Notes: generated by a model not told the origin, from the sequence alone. A DNA stretch of 33,387 bases from Bacillus sp. MM2020_4 (GCF_011250555.1 NZ_JAANMZ010000048.1:1-33387), one strand, 5' to 3'. Shown: positions 23,715 to 30,910, numbered from the stretch's first letter. Program-made: numbers and translations.

Positions 23715-23740
23715 GGGAAGGAGAAAGTAAACTCCTTCCC
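23715..23740 (-). terminator. intercistronic stem-loop between tctC and tctB
   Basis: GGGAAGGAG pairs perfectly with CTCCTTCCC across an 8-nt loop, just after the tctC stop. On the minus strand it is followed by CAATCTTTTC, a weak U-tract. It probably stabilises the tctC message or partially terminates, giving more binding protein than membrane subunits. Confidence 0.65.
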
Positions 23741-23748
23741 TCACTTTT

Positions 23749-24777
23749 TTACTTTTGCATGCCTAACGCTTTTAATAATTGCTGAACTTGTTGATCTTGT
23801 TCTTCTAGAAACTTTTTGAAATCAGAACTGTTTTTATATTCCATTTCCCAGCCTTGTGTCTCTACTTCCTTCTTCCACTCAGGGGTATTCACAAGTTTAT
23901 CAATTGATTTCTCCCAAAACGATTTTGCTTCTTTGGACATTTTTTCAGGGCCAAACACTCCGCGCCAAATCGTAAATTCAGCGTCAATACCTTGTTCTTT
24001 CGCCGTTGGAACGTCTTTAAAGTCACCAGCTAAACGCTCCGTTGCTGTTACTGCTAACACCCGAACCTTTCCGGCCTTTAAAAATTCTTTCACACTTGAT
24101 GCATCGGTACCAATGACATCGGCATTGCCGCCAAGTAGGGCTGTAATGGCTTCCCCGCCGCCATCATAGGAAACATATTTAATTTTTGTCGGATCGACGC
24201 CATATTTATATGCTGGAAGAATTGAAATTAAGTGGTCCATTGAACCCGGTGCCGAACCTCCTGCAAAGGTTAGTTTAGTCGGATCTTTCTTGACTTCCTC
24301 TAAGACTGATTTAAGATCTTTAAAAGGTGAATCTGTTTTAACCACAATAGCACCAAAATCTTTTGTTAACTGCGCTAATGGTGTTGTGTTTTTATAACCG
24401 TATGGACTGTTTCCTTCTTTTTTCAGATTGTTAATGATAATAGGCGGCGAACTAACAAAAAGCATATCGTTATTTGCAGCTTGCTGTGTTGCGTATTCTG
24501 CCATGAACACGGCACCGCCGCCACCCGGCTTATTCTCAACTGTTAATGGCTGTGAAACAAGCTTTGTTTCACTTAGCACTTTTGTAAAGGAGCGTGCCGT
24601 TAAATCCCAGCCCCCTCCTGCACCCGATGGAGCGACAACTGAAATCGCCTTCGTAGGATAGCCTGTACCTTCTTCCTTCTTTGCTGGGCTAGCAGTTTCA
24701 TTACTGCTGCATGCCCCTAAGCATAATGCCAAAGCACCTGCACACATTAATGCTGAAATTCTATTAATCGAAAACAT
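23749..24777 (-). CDS. tctC: tricarboxylate-binding lipoprotein TctC
   Basis: The extracytoplasmic solute-binding protein of the TTT system, 342 residues. It begins with a lipoprotein signal (MFSINRISALMCAGALALCL then the lipobox LGAC), so it is anchored outside the membrane by a lipidated cysteine. TctC/Bug-family traits follow: YPTKAISVVAPSGAGGGWDL, VENKPGGGGAVFMAEYA, FAGGSAPGSMDH, KIKYVSYDGGGEAITALLGG, and VRVLAVTATERL. Bug-type proteins bind citrate, other carboxylates or aromatic acids through main-chain contacts, so the exact ligand is not predicted. ATG 24777 lies behind AAGGGGG. A cre box and direct repeats lie upstream. It is the first gene of the operon. Confidence 0.93.
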   Translation of the reverse strand: MFSINRISALMCAGALALCLGACSSNETASPAKKEEGTGYPTKAISVVAPSGAGGGWDLTARSFTKVLSETKLVSQPLTVENKPGGGGAVFMAEYATQQAANNDMLFVSSPPIIINNLKKEGNSPYGYKNTTPLAQLTKDFGAIVVKTDSPFKDLKSVLEEVKKDPTKLTFAGGSAPGSMDHLISILPAYKYGVDPTKIKYVSYDGGGEAITALLGGNADVIGTDASSVKEFLKAGKVRVLAVTATERLAGDFKDVPTAKEQGIDAEFTIWRGVFGPEKMSKEAKSFWEKSIDKLVNTPEWKKEVETQGWEMEYKNSSDFKKFLEEQDQQVQQLLKALGMQK

Positions 24778-24790
24778 ATTATTTCCCCCT

Positions 24791-24804
24791 TGTAACCGTT
24801 TTCT
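24791..24804 (+). promoter_or_regulatory. cre (CcpA) box upstream of tctC
   Basis: TGTAACCGTTTTCT matches the cre consensus TGWAARCGYTWNCW at 13 of 14 positions (C for R at position 6). It lies 13 bp before the tctC start, probably in the 5' leader, where CcpA can block elongation. This predicts glucose repression of the transporter. Confidence 0.6.
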
Positions 24805-24849
24805 TAATTTTACAAAAATTTTAATAAAATCATAGTTTATACATTTAAA

Positions 24850-24899
24850 CAGCATTAAAAACGTATTACTCATTTTGTTCATATTGTTCAGCATTAAAA
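24850..24899 (-). promoter_or_regulatory. direct repeats upstream of tctC, candidate response-regulator sites
   Basis: CAGCATTAAAA occurs at 24850-24860 and 24889-24899, exactly 39 bp apart, and TTGTTCA occurs twice between them (24875-24890). On the minus strand the downstream copy overlaps TTAATG, which lies 18 nt before TATGAT, a poor -35 next to a fair -10, as expected of an activator-dependent promoter. The two-component system downstream is the natural candidate. Confidence 0.45.
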
Positions 24900-24915
24900 T
24901 CCACAAAATAACAAA

Positions 24916-24942
24916 AAGCGATTTCCGCTTAGGAAACCGCTT
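24916..24942 (-). terminator. terminator after the 152-residue membrane protein gene
   Basis: AAGCG-a-TTTCC (24916-24926) pairs with GGAAA-c-CGCTT (24932-24942); on the minus strand a short TTTTTG follows. It isolates the upstream pair of genes from the tct promoter. Confidence 0.75.
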
Positions 24943-24974
24943 GGTGAGAAATACATTTACTACTAGATGCTTCA

Positions 24975-25433
24975 CTATTTTACTTTTGCAACTCCCAAGG
25001 CAAAATGACTCCATAGAATGTTCTCCACTACATCTGCTTGGTGCTCTTGGCAATCGATGATAAGAATAACCTCCGACTGCTTCCCTTTTAATAGCCTTTG
25101 TTTCTTTTTTATAACCACTTCAGTAAACAATCTAATAGCAAATCCAATAACAAATCCAATAAATGCACCGATCAGCCCCCAGTATATGGGACCCCAAGAT
25201 AGTTTAAAACCGATGCTTGCACCAATAACCGATAAAGCTGTGGCAAGGGCCATGCCAATATCTATAAGCGATGTACCATCAGATCGGTGCAATGTATCAA
25301 AAACCTTCCGTTCCTCTTGACGATTATCAAGTGGGACTGCAAAAATAGCTTCCTGTGTTAGGCCGTTTTTTTCTAATGTGGAAATCGCCAACTCTAGACT
25401 TGTATGATTTTCAAAAGTGGAAAATAGCTGCAT
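24975..25433 (-). CDS. membrane protein with paired helices, unknown function
   Basis: The 152-residue protein has a soluble N-terminal part (MQLFSTFENHTSLELAISTL, then EKNGLTQEAIFAVPLD), two hydrophobic helices (about residues 57-74 and 82-103, containing SWGPIYWGLIGAFIGFVIG), a basic loop (KKKQRLLKGKQ) and a C-terminal soluble segment (SEVILIIDCQEHQADVVENI). The flanking parts look like a split ferredoxin-like alpha/beta domain, as in YflT/GS17M-type stress proteins, but this is weak. It starts 4 bases after the stop of the upstream gene (TGAtgacATG) with no strong ribosome site, so translation is probably coupled. I recognise it as a conserved Bacillaceae protein without a known role. Confidence 0.65.
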   Translation of the reverse strand: MQLFSTFENHTSLELAISTLEKNGLTQEAIFAVPLDNRQEERKVFDTLHRSDGTSLIDIGMALATALSVIGASIGFKLSWGPIYWGLIGAFIGFVIGFAIRLFTEVVIKKKQRLLKGKQSEVILIIDCQEHQADVVENILWSHFALGVAKVK

Positions 25434-25437
25434 GTCA

Positions 25438-26226
25438 TCACTTCACTTTTTGTCCTTTTTGAATTCGGAAACATGGAGATTGATAATGTTCCAGTAAATA
25501 TTTCCTTTGCTCCTTTTCATACAGCTTATTATTTTCAACCGCGTTCATATAGGCATCAAAAGTAGCAAAACCAAAGTGGGAGGGAAGAAATAACAACCAT
25601 TCAGGATTTAAAATAGAAGTAGCCTCATTAACTTTTCCTTGAAGTAAGAGGGAAACCGCGTCAAGTGCATGTGAATAATAAAAAAAGACAACAACCCAAA
25701 AGATGACAAAAAAAGCAGCCAAAATTCTATGTATGTACAGTTGCCCAAGCCCTGGCACAAACATGGACCACATGACGGCCATCACCGGCTTCCTTTTATC
25801 CAGATAGTTAATTTCTACGGCCCCTATACTAAATGAGTTGAATCGGTGCTCTTCATGTTCTGCTAAAATATAGACCTTGTTTAAATCAACCGTTGTCCGG
25901 TAACTATCCCAGATGCCAAATAGATAAACTGGAATATACATGAGTAACCATCGTGTATCCAGTACCTCTTTTGCGGATGATATATTTCCTTGAAAAGAGT
26001 AAATCATGGCAAGGTTGACGTGGGCTTTAATATTCACAATCACTTCCCAAATGAATAAAGCATACCCTCTTAAATATTTGGACAATAGCAAGTGTCCGAA
26101 ACCGGGAAATGCTGCCGACCACCAGCCAATAATATAAGGGTTTCGTAAATGAATTTGCGTCGTACCCAGAACACTTACATGTGCCTTATAACGTCTAGCG
26201 GTATTATCGTTCGAATAGTTATTCAT
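25438..26226 (-). CDS. tandem-duplicated TM2-like membrane protein, unknown function
   Basis: The 262-residue protein consists of two homologous halves offset by 117 residues. FPGFGHLLLSK (40-50) matches VPGLGQLYIHR (157-167), FQGNISSAKEVLDTRWLL (78-95) matches LQGKVNEATSILNPEWLL (195-212), and FGIWDSYRTTVDLNKVY (103-119) matches FATFDAYMNAVENNKLY (220-236). Each half has a PG(F/L)G(H/Q)L motif resembling the TM2 domain, and two to three hydrophobic segments, with an LQGxxxxAxxxLxxxWLL stretch between them. No enzyme motif is visible. ATG 26226 has AAGGTGG 6 nt upstream. It is cotranscribed with the 152-residue membrane protein, suggesting one membrane complex. Confidence 0.7.
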   Translation of the reverse strand: MNNYSNDNTARRYKAHVSVLGTTQIHLRNPYIIGWWSAAFPGFGHLLLSKYLRGYALFIWEVIVNIKAHVNLAMIYSFQGNISSAKEVLDTRWLLMYIPVYLFGIWDSYRTTVDLNKVYILAEHEEHRFNSFSIGAVEINYLDKRKPVMAVMWSMFVPGLGQLYIHRILAAFFVIFWVVVFFYYSHALDAVSLLLQGKVNEATSILNPEWLLFLPSHFGFATFDAYMNAVENNKLYEKEQRKYLLEHYQSPCFRIQKGQKVK

Positions 26227-26317
26227 TTAAGGCCACCTTACATCAAATTAATTACCAATAGTTTTCCATCCGTATTAGTAATTTATCCTCAAAAGGTGCC
26301 CTGCATGTAATTTCTCG

Positions 26318-27337
26318 TTATTCCTTTATATCCTCAATAAATGCCTTAACCGCTTCCTCTTTTGTCGCCCAAGATGTAACCAATCGAATGGCCGAATGGT
26401 CGGAATCAACCTTTTCCCAAATGTGAAACGCATATTTATCTTGAAGTTTGGTAATAAGTGCATTTGAAAGAATCGGAAAAATTTGATTTGAAGAGGATTG
26501 CGTAAGAAATGGGACATTTTCGCTGCTTAATTCATCCCTTAGCACTTCTGCCAACTTGTTGGCATGTGTAGCCAAATCAAAAAACAAATTATCGCGAAAT
26601 AATTCCAAAAACTGGACACCCAAAATTCTTCCTTTAGCTAGCATGGCCCCTTTTTGCTTCATATGGTAGCGAAAATCCTCTTTAAGAGCGTCGCGGCATA
26701 TAACCAAGGCCTCCCCTAGTAATGCTCCATTTTTCGTTCCGCCAATATAAAAAGCATCAACAAGTTCTGGTAAATCACGTAATTGAAGATCATTTTCTGA
26801 CGAACAAAGCGCTGAACCTATTCTCGCTCCATCCATAAATAAAATGAGACTATTCTCTTGACAGAAATCACTTAAATGCTGCAGTTCGGACTTATGATAG
26901 ATGGATCCTATTTCTGTAGAATTCGATATGTACACCAGCTTAGGCTTGACCATATGTTCATCCGTATGAGCATCGAGTATGGTTTTAACGTGCGCAGGTG
27001 TTAATTTGCCGTTCTCCGTATTAACGGTCAGTATTTTGTGACCCGTGGCTTCCACTGCCCCAGTTTCATGTGTATGGATGTGCCCGGTACTTGCTGCGAT
27101 TGCCGCCTCATGAGGTCTCAAGAAAGCAGAAATAGCCAAAAGATTCGTTTGTGTCCCGCCCGATAATAGATGAATATCAACATCATTCCGGTCCATTCGT
27201 TCCTTTATTAATTCAATCGCTTTTAACGAATATCGATCTTCCCCATACCCTTCTTCTTGCTCAAAGTTTGATTCTAGTAATGCATTCAAAATTCTAGGAT
27301 GTGCGCCTTCGCTGTAATCGTTCTTGAAACTATACAT
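26318..27337 (-). CDS. low-specificity threonine aldolase-like PLP enzyme
   Basis: The 339-residue fold-type-I enzyme belongs to the threonine aldolase/beta-eliminating lyase family, which cleaves threonine or allo-threonine to glycine and acetaldehyde. Landmarks are FKNDYSEGAHPRILNALLES, EGYGEDRYSLKA, LLSGGTQTNLLAIS, the PLP-stacking histidines in STGHIHTHETGAVE, D169 and R172 in MDGARIGSALCS, and the Schiff-base K202 in YIGGTKNGALLGEA. ATG 27337 has GGAGG 7 nt upstream; the open frame nine codons earlier starts inside AAAAAAGGCAATGG. The substrate (L-threonine, L-allo-threonine or another beta-hydroxy amino acid) is not readable. It is monocistronic, and the 92 bp to the next gene show no clear terminator. 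Confidence 0.85.
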   Translation of the reverse strand: MYSFKNDYSEGAHPRILNALLESNFEQEEGYGEDRYSLKAIELIKERMDRNDVDIHLLSGGTQTNLLAISAFLRPHEAAIAASTGHIHTHETGAVEATGHKILTVNTENGKLTPAHVKTILDAHTDEHMVKPKLVYISNSTEIGSIYHKSELQHLSDFCQENSLILFMDGARIGSALCSSENDLQLRDLPELVDAFYIGGTKNGALLGEALVICRDALKEDFRYHMKQKGAMLAKGRILGVQFLELFRDNLFFDLATHANKLAEVLRDELSSENVPFLTQSSSNQIFPILSNALITKLQDKYAFHIWEKVDSDHSAIRLVTSWATKEEAVKAFIEDIKE

Positions 27338-27412
27338 ATGACTGCCTCCATTGCCTTTTTTCATTTATCGTACCATATTGAAAAAAATGTTGAAAATAAT
27401 CGAATCGAGAAC

Positions 27413-27441
27413 TAGATACAGTAACATGGAAAGGATATAAT
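27413..27441 (+). promoter_or_regulatory. sigma-A promoter TAGATA-N17-TATAAT
   Basis: TATAAT at 27436-27441 and TAGATA at 27413-27418 (4 of 6 matches) are 17 nt apart. The start would be near 27448, so the leader of the coiled-coil gene at 27463 is only about 15 nt and consists mostly of its ribosome site. Confidence 0.55.
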
Positions 27442-27462
27442 ACTCCTTGAGGAGGTGAGGAC

Positions 27463-27807
27463 ATGGAACAGTCAGGAATTCATGAAATACTACATGCATT
27501 AAAATTATATTCATCCCAAGTGGATAAAAAATTGGACGAAATGAAAACGGATCTTGAAAATAAAATTGACCATGTGAAATCTGATCTCGAGAACAAAATT
27601 GACCATGTGAAATCTGGACTCGAGAGCAAGATTGACAACATGAAATCTGATCTGGAGAACAGAATGGATGAACGATTTGACCGTATTGAAACTAAACTTA
27701 ATGGTTTCAGAGTGGAATTGACCGAGACACAAGAAACAGTTGATTACCTTAGCATTAAGACAGCGCAGCATGAAAAAAAGCTTAGAAATCATGTTGACAG
27801 TAAATAG
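27463..27807 (+). CDS. coiled-coil protein built from 11-residue repeats
   Basis: The 114-residue protein has a helical N-terminus (GIHEILHALKLYSSQVDKKL), five hendecad units from residue 25 (DEMKTDLENKI, DHVKSDLENKI, DHVKSGLESKI, DNMKSDLENRM, DERFDRIETKL), and a tail ending TAQHEKKLRNHVDSK. Hendecads favour a nearly straight or right-handed coiled coil. The central units are near-identical at DNA level (33 bp), so the array could expand or shrink by slippage. ATG 27463 follows GAGGAGGTGAGG, a strong site. It has no signal peptide. Function is unknown; a spacer or oligomerisation role is possible. Confidence 0.7.
   Translation: MEQSGIHEILHALKLYSSQVDKKLDEMKTDLENKIDHVKSDLENKIDHVKSGLESKIDNMKSDLENRMDERFDRIETKLNGFRVELTETQETVDYLSIKTAQHEKKLRNHVDSK
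27535..27666 (+). repeat. four tandem 33-bp coding repeats
   Basis: Units begin at 27535, 27568, 27601 and 27634, each encoding one 11-residue unit. The units at 27568 and 27601 are most alike (GACCATGTGAAATCTG shared exactly). The reading frame is maintained through all copies. Confidence 0.85.
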
Positions 27808-27941
27808 TCATGAAAATTTGAAAATCACCTCAGGAGATACCACTATTGATTTCCTCTTCCTACATCTGACCTTATCCCATTAATTATTGGCGATAGTTAT
27901 ACTTTAAAGGATTCATATAACTAATGGTTCCATGAAAAAAA

Positions 27942-27974
27942 GCAGATGACCAGGGTTTTACCTTGGTCATCTGC
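27942..27974 (-). terminator. terminator overlapping the CoxG-like stop codon
   Basis: GCAGATGACCAGGG pairs with CCTTGGTCATCTGC (14 bp, one mismatch) around a 5-nt loop, followed on the minus strand by TTTTTTTC. The TGA stop (27967-27969) lies inside the stem. Confidence 0.92.
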
Positions 27975-28434
27975 CGCTCTTTCTCATTTGATAAAGACTT
28001 CCTTTTATTTCTTTTTCGACTGTTTGAAAAAAACTACCCACTATCTTTTTCGCTCCTGATTCCAGCATTCGCTGTCCAATAAGTGCCAATCCACCTGTTA
28101 CTTGTGCCTCAGCCAGGCAGTTTACACTAGTGGTACTTCCTACTTCTTGTAAAAGCATATCGGCCGACCCATTTATTTCTCCAACATTGCCCCTTCCTTT
28201 CATATATAAACGGAAAGAAGACGGTGGATTCAGATGATCCATCCGAATTTCGAGAGTAAAAACATCTTGTAATGGTCCGATAATAATTTCCACTTCCGCT
28301 TCGTATACCCCTTTCGAACGCTCTATAAACGTTCTACATCCAGGAATTGCGTTTCGTAGAACATCTTTATCCATTAAATACTTCCAGACGATATTCCTTG
28401 GCAATCCAAAGGTATACTGATATTCGATTTTCAA
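27967..28434 (-). CDS. CoxG/SRPBCC-family protein
   Basis: The 155-residue protein has the CoxG-type SRPBCC (Bet v 1-like) fold with a deep hydrophobic pocket. It starts MKIEYQYTFGLPRNIVWKYL and has the family hallmark AIPGCRTFIE (PGC), a beta-rich middle (YEAEVEIIIGPLQDVFTLEI), and the C-terminal helix ESGAKKIVGSFFQTVEKEIK. CoxG proteins assist assembly of carbon monoxide dehydrogenase membrane complexes, but no coxMSL genes are in this window, so ligand binding or a different role is likely here. ATG 28434 is preceded by GAAGGGGGGCG on the minus strand. It is monocistronic and ended by a strong terminator. Confidence 0.8.
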   Translation of the reverse strand: MKIEYQYTFGLPRNIVWKYLMDKDVLRNAIPGCRTFIERSKGVYEAEVEIIIGPLQDVFTLEIRMDHLNPPSSFRLYMKGRGNVGEINGSADMLLQEVGSTTSVNCLAEAQVTGGLALIGQRMLESGAKKIVGSFFQTVEKEIKGSLYQMRKSGR

Positions 28435-28463
28435 ATGGACGCCCCCCTTCGCTTACTTTCACT

Positions 28464-28550
28464 ATGGTTACCATTTATTCTTATTCGGGAGGTGAGCGCG
28501 GGGTTCTTCTTGGTTACGGAGGACTAAACAAAAAGGAGGTACCGCACTAG
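28464..28550 (+). pseudogene. possible C-terminal remnant of a MocR/GntR-type regulator
   Basis: A 28-codon frame reads GGERGVLLGYGGLNKKEV near its end. The L-L-G-(Y/F)-G-x-L pattern is the C-terminal signature of MocR-type (GntR plus aminotransferase) regulators such as PdxR. Nothing else of such a protein is visible, and no ribosome site precedes it. This is a weak resemblance and may be chance. Confidence 0.2.
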
Positions 28551-28604
28551 CACTTTCTCCTTCATCCGATTATAATTTTCTATTATGCAATAAGTGAGGA
28601 ACCT

Positions 28605-29522
28605 ATGAAGAGATATGCTAATTTAGACAACGTGACAAGCTACAAATCATTTAAGGATTTGCGAAAGTGGCAAAAGGAAAGAAGAGCGAAGGTAAAAGAT
28701 TTATCGGTAAATATTGAACAGTGCCCAACTAAACAACTGCGGGAATTAAATGAAAACAGAAGCCTGACGACTTATACCTGGGTTGGACATTCTACCTTCT
28801 TGATACAACTAAATGGTCTTAACATCTTGACTGATCCCGTTTGGGCAAAAAGGATGGGGTTTGATAAGAGGTTGACGGAGCCGGGAATCTCCTTAGCAGA
28901 TCTGCCCGAGATTGACCTGGTCGTCATCTCCCATGGCCATTATGATCATTTGGATTTCCCTACCCTAAAAAAATTAAAAGGAAATCCGCATTACTATGTG
29001 CCTGTGGGGTTGAAGTCCCTTTTTATGCGAAAAGGGTATCATAAGGTAACTGAATTGTGTTGGTGGGACAGTGTTGAACATGGAGGCATCACCCTCCACT
29101 TCGTCCCTGCCCAGCATTGGACGAGACGATCCTTACGCGATATGAATACTTCTCATTGGGGCGGATGGATTTTTCAAACTCCCAAGGAAACCTTCTATTT
29201 TGTCGGAGATACTGGCTATTTCAGCGGCTTTAAACAAATTGCAGAACGGTTTATGATTGATACTGTGTTTATGCCGATTGGGGCCTTTGAGCCTGAATGG
29301 TTTATGGCCCCCGCACATATTTCGCCTGAAGACAGCGTGAAGGCTTTTATTGAATTGGGAGCGAAGTACTTCGTGCCAATGCATTACGGTGCCTTCCGCT
29401 TAGCCGACGATACGGGTCCAGAAGCATTAGAACGTTTGAAGTGTGAATGGGAAAAGCAGAGGCTTCCTAAAGAGCAACTAAAAGTTCTCTTACATGGGGA
29501 AACCGTTAACGGGAATAAGTAA
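28605..29522 (+). CDS. MBL-fold metallo-hydrolase, NAPE-PLD type
   Basis: The 305-residue protein has the metallo-beta-lactamase fold of the NAPE-PLD/UlaG-like branch. Metal ligands are visible: H110, H112, D114, H115 in ISHGHYDHLD, then the conserved PAQHWTRRS, the bridging D in YFVGDTGYFSG, and the final H in VPMHYGAF. TWVGHSTFLIQLNGLNILTDPVW is a further family mark. Human NAPE-PLD releases N-acylethanolamines from phospholipids; the bacterial substrate is unknown, and phosphodiester or lactone hydrolysis is possible. It has no signal peptide. ATG 28605 has GTGAGGAACC before it. A terminator follows at 29544. It is monocistronic. Confidence 0.88.
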   Translation: MKRYANLDNVTSYKSFKDLRKWQKERRAKVKDLSVNIEQCPTKQLRELNENRSLTTYTWVGHSTFLIQLNGLNILTDPVWAKRMGFDKRLTEPGISLADLPEIDLVVISHGHYDHLDFPTLKKLKGNPHYYVPVGLKSLFMRKGYHKVTELCWWDSVEHGGITLHFVPAQHWTRRSLRDMNTSHWGGWIFQTPKETFYFVGDTGYFSGFKQIAERFMIDTVFMPIGAFEPEWFMAPAHISPEDSVKAFIELGAKYFVPMHYGAFRLADDTGPEALERLKCEWEKQRLPKEQLKVLLHGETVNGNK

Positions 29523-29543
29523 GCAGCGGAAACTGATTTTACC

Positions 29544-29580
29544 GGGTCATATTAGCTAAATAGCTGTATGGCCCTTTTTT
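29544..29580 (+). terminator. terminator after MBL-fold gene
   Basis: GGG-t-CATA with inner AGCT pairs with AGCT and TATG-g-CCC, followed by six T, 21 bp after the stop. Confidence 0.8.
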
Positions 29581-29672
29581 AGGATTAGGAAATATTCTTC
29601 TTTACCTTAGTGCTGCGTTAACGCGTTTATCATTAGCCGCTTTACTTTTTTAAAAAAATAATTTTCAAACTA

Positions 29673-29701
29673 TTGTGTTTATTTAAATAATATTCTATAA
29701 T
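29673..29701 (+). promoter_or_regulatory. sigma-A promoter TTGTGT-N17-TATAAT of BASS gene
   Basis: TTGTGT (29673-29678) and a perfect TATAAT (29696-29701) are 17 nt apart. The start would be near 29708, about 33 nt before GTG 29741. Confidence 0.75.
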
Positions 29702-29740
29702 ACTTAGCATTACGAACTAATCTAAACAGGGGTGGAAACA

Positions 29741-30709
29741 GTGAAAACTTTAGAACGTGTTAGTCAATTTGTCGGTAATACTTTTGCCATTTGGGTGCTG
29801 ATCTTTGCGGTCCTCGCCTTTGTATCTCCTCCAACCTTTACTTGGATTGCGCCACACATTTCTCTTTTATTAGGAATTATTATGTTTGGGATGGGCCTAA
29901 CGTTATCCGGAAATGATTTCAAAGAGGTTTTTAAACGCCCAAAGGATGTAGCAATTGGAGTTATAGGTCAATTTATTATCATGCCTGGGCTCGCCTTTTT
30001 ACTTTCAAAAGGGCTAAACCTCGCTCCGGAAATTGCCGTTGGTGTTATTTTAGTAGGATGCTGCCCTGGCGGTACAGCTTCTAACGTTATGACATTTCTA
30101 TCTAAGGGAGATGTCGCCCTTAGTGTAACGATCACATCAGTGACAACGATTCTTGCCCCACTTGTTACACCAGCACTTATTTTATTACTTGCAAGCCAAT
30201 GGATACCAGTCGATCCTGGTGGCCTATTCTTATCCATTGTAAAAATCGTGCTCTTCCCGATTATCCTTGGAGTAGTCGTTAAAAAGTTATTTAATCGCCA
30301 GGCACAAGCTAGTGTCAAGGTACTTCCGCTTATTTCTATTATTGCGATTGTCGCTATCGTTGCTGCAGTAGTTTCTGCCAACCAACCAGCGATAGCAAAA
30401 ACTGGATTACTCATTTTTGCCGTTGTCGTCCTTCATAACTGTCTTGGTTATGCAATTGGTTATTTATTTGGTAAACTATTTAAAATGGACCTATCGAAGA
30501 AAAAGGCTGTGGCAATCGAGGTTGGAATGCAAAACTCTGGATTGGGTGCCGCCATTGCTGCAGCGCACTTTTCACCATTAGCTGCGGTACCAAGTGCTAT
30601 TTTCAGTGTATGGCACAATATTTCGGGTCCCATCCTAGCAACGATCTTCAGCCGGATGAAGGATGAAAAAGAAGCAATTGAAAATAAAGAGAAAACAGTA
30701 ACGGTTTAG
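29741..30709 (+). CDS. bile acid:sodium symporter family (BASS) transporter
   Basis: The 322-residue protein has about nine to ten membrane helices and belongs to the BASS family, similar in length to B. subtilis YocS. Diagnostic parts are the GIIMFGMGLTLSGNDFKEVF opening repeat, VGVILVGCCPGGTASNVMTF (the sodium/substrate-site crossover), SVTTILAPLVTPALILLL, and the matching EVGMQNSGLGAAIAAAHFSP near the C-terminus. Relatives import bile acids, pyruvate, pantoate or other organic anions with sodium; the substrate here is not predicted. GTG 29741 is chosen because AGGGGTG is 6 nt upstream; the earlier GTG at 29732 overlaps that site. A terminator follows, so it is monocistronic. Confidence 0.9.
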   Translation: MKTLERVSQFVGNTFAIWVLIFAVLAFVSPPTFTWIAPHISLLLGIIMFGMGLTLSGNDFKEVFKRPKDVAIGVIGQFIIMPGLAFLLSKGLNLAPEIAVGVILVGCCPGGTASNVMTFLSKGDVALSVTITSVTTILAPLVTPALILLLASQWIPVDPGGLFLSIVKIVLFPIILGVVVKKLFNRQAQASVKVLPLISIIAIVAIVAAVVSANQPAIAKTGLLIFAVVVLHNCLGYAIGYLFGKLFKMDLSKKKAVAIEVGMQNSGLGAAIAAAHFSPLAAVPSAIFSVWHNISGPILATIFSRMKDEKEAIENKEKTVTV

Positions 30710-30731
30710 GCCCAAAATGTATTATGAAAAT

Positions 30732-30773
30732 AACCACAAAAAGAACCTGAATCTCCAGGTTCTTTTTGTGGTT
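30732..30773. terminator. strong terminator after BASS gene
   Basis: A perfect 18-bp stem, AACCACAAAAAGAACCTG with its complement around a 6-nt loop, lies 22 bp after the stop. The U-rich arm gives a terminator on the plus strand. Confidence 0.88.
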
Positions 30774-30855
30774 AGGTGCACTTAATAAAGCAAATTGTTC
30801 ATTTTTTCTACCCCTGTTTTTTATTGAAACTTAAGAGGGTATTTTTTTGCTACCA

Positions 30856-30864
30856 TGTTATAAT
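30856..30864 (+). promoter_or_regulatory. extended -10 promoter (TGTTATAAT) of DUF4153 gene
   Basis: TG-T-TATAAT matches an extended -10 element; no good -35 exists at 16-18 nt. The start would be near 30871, 40 nt before ATG 30911. Confidence 0.5.
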
Positions 30865-30910
30865 TTATTATAGAAGGAAATAGATTTTTAGTATATGAGA
30901 GGTAGGATTG

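Noticed and set aside
27535..27666. Tandem 33-bp repeats as a CRISPR-like array
   Set aside because: There are no spacers; the units are contiguous, in frame, and encode a hendecad coiled coil.
28538..28570. GGTACCGC with flanking AAGGAG/CTCCTT resembles a T-box antiterminator
   Set aside because: Only 11 of 14 core positions match, the tRNA-pairing bulge is altered, no terminator or specifier stem is seen, and the downstream gene is not an amino-acid gene.
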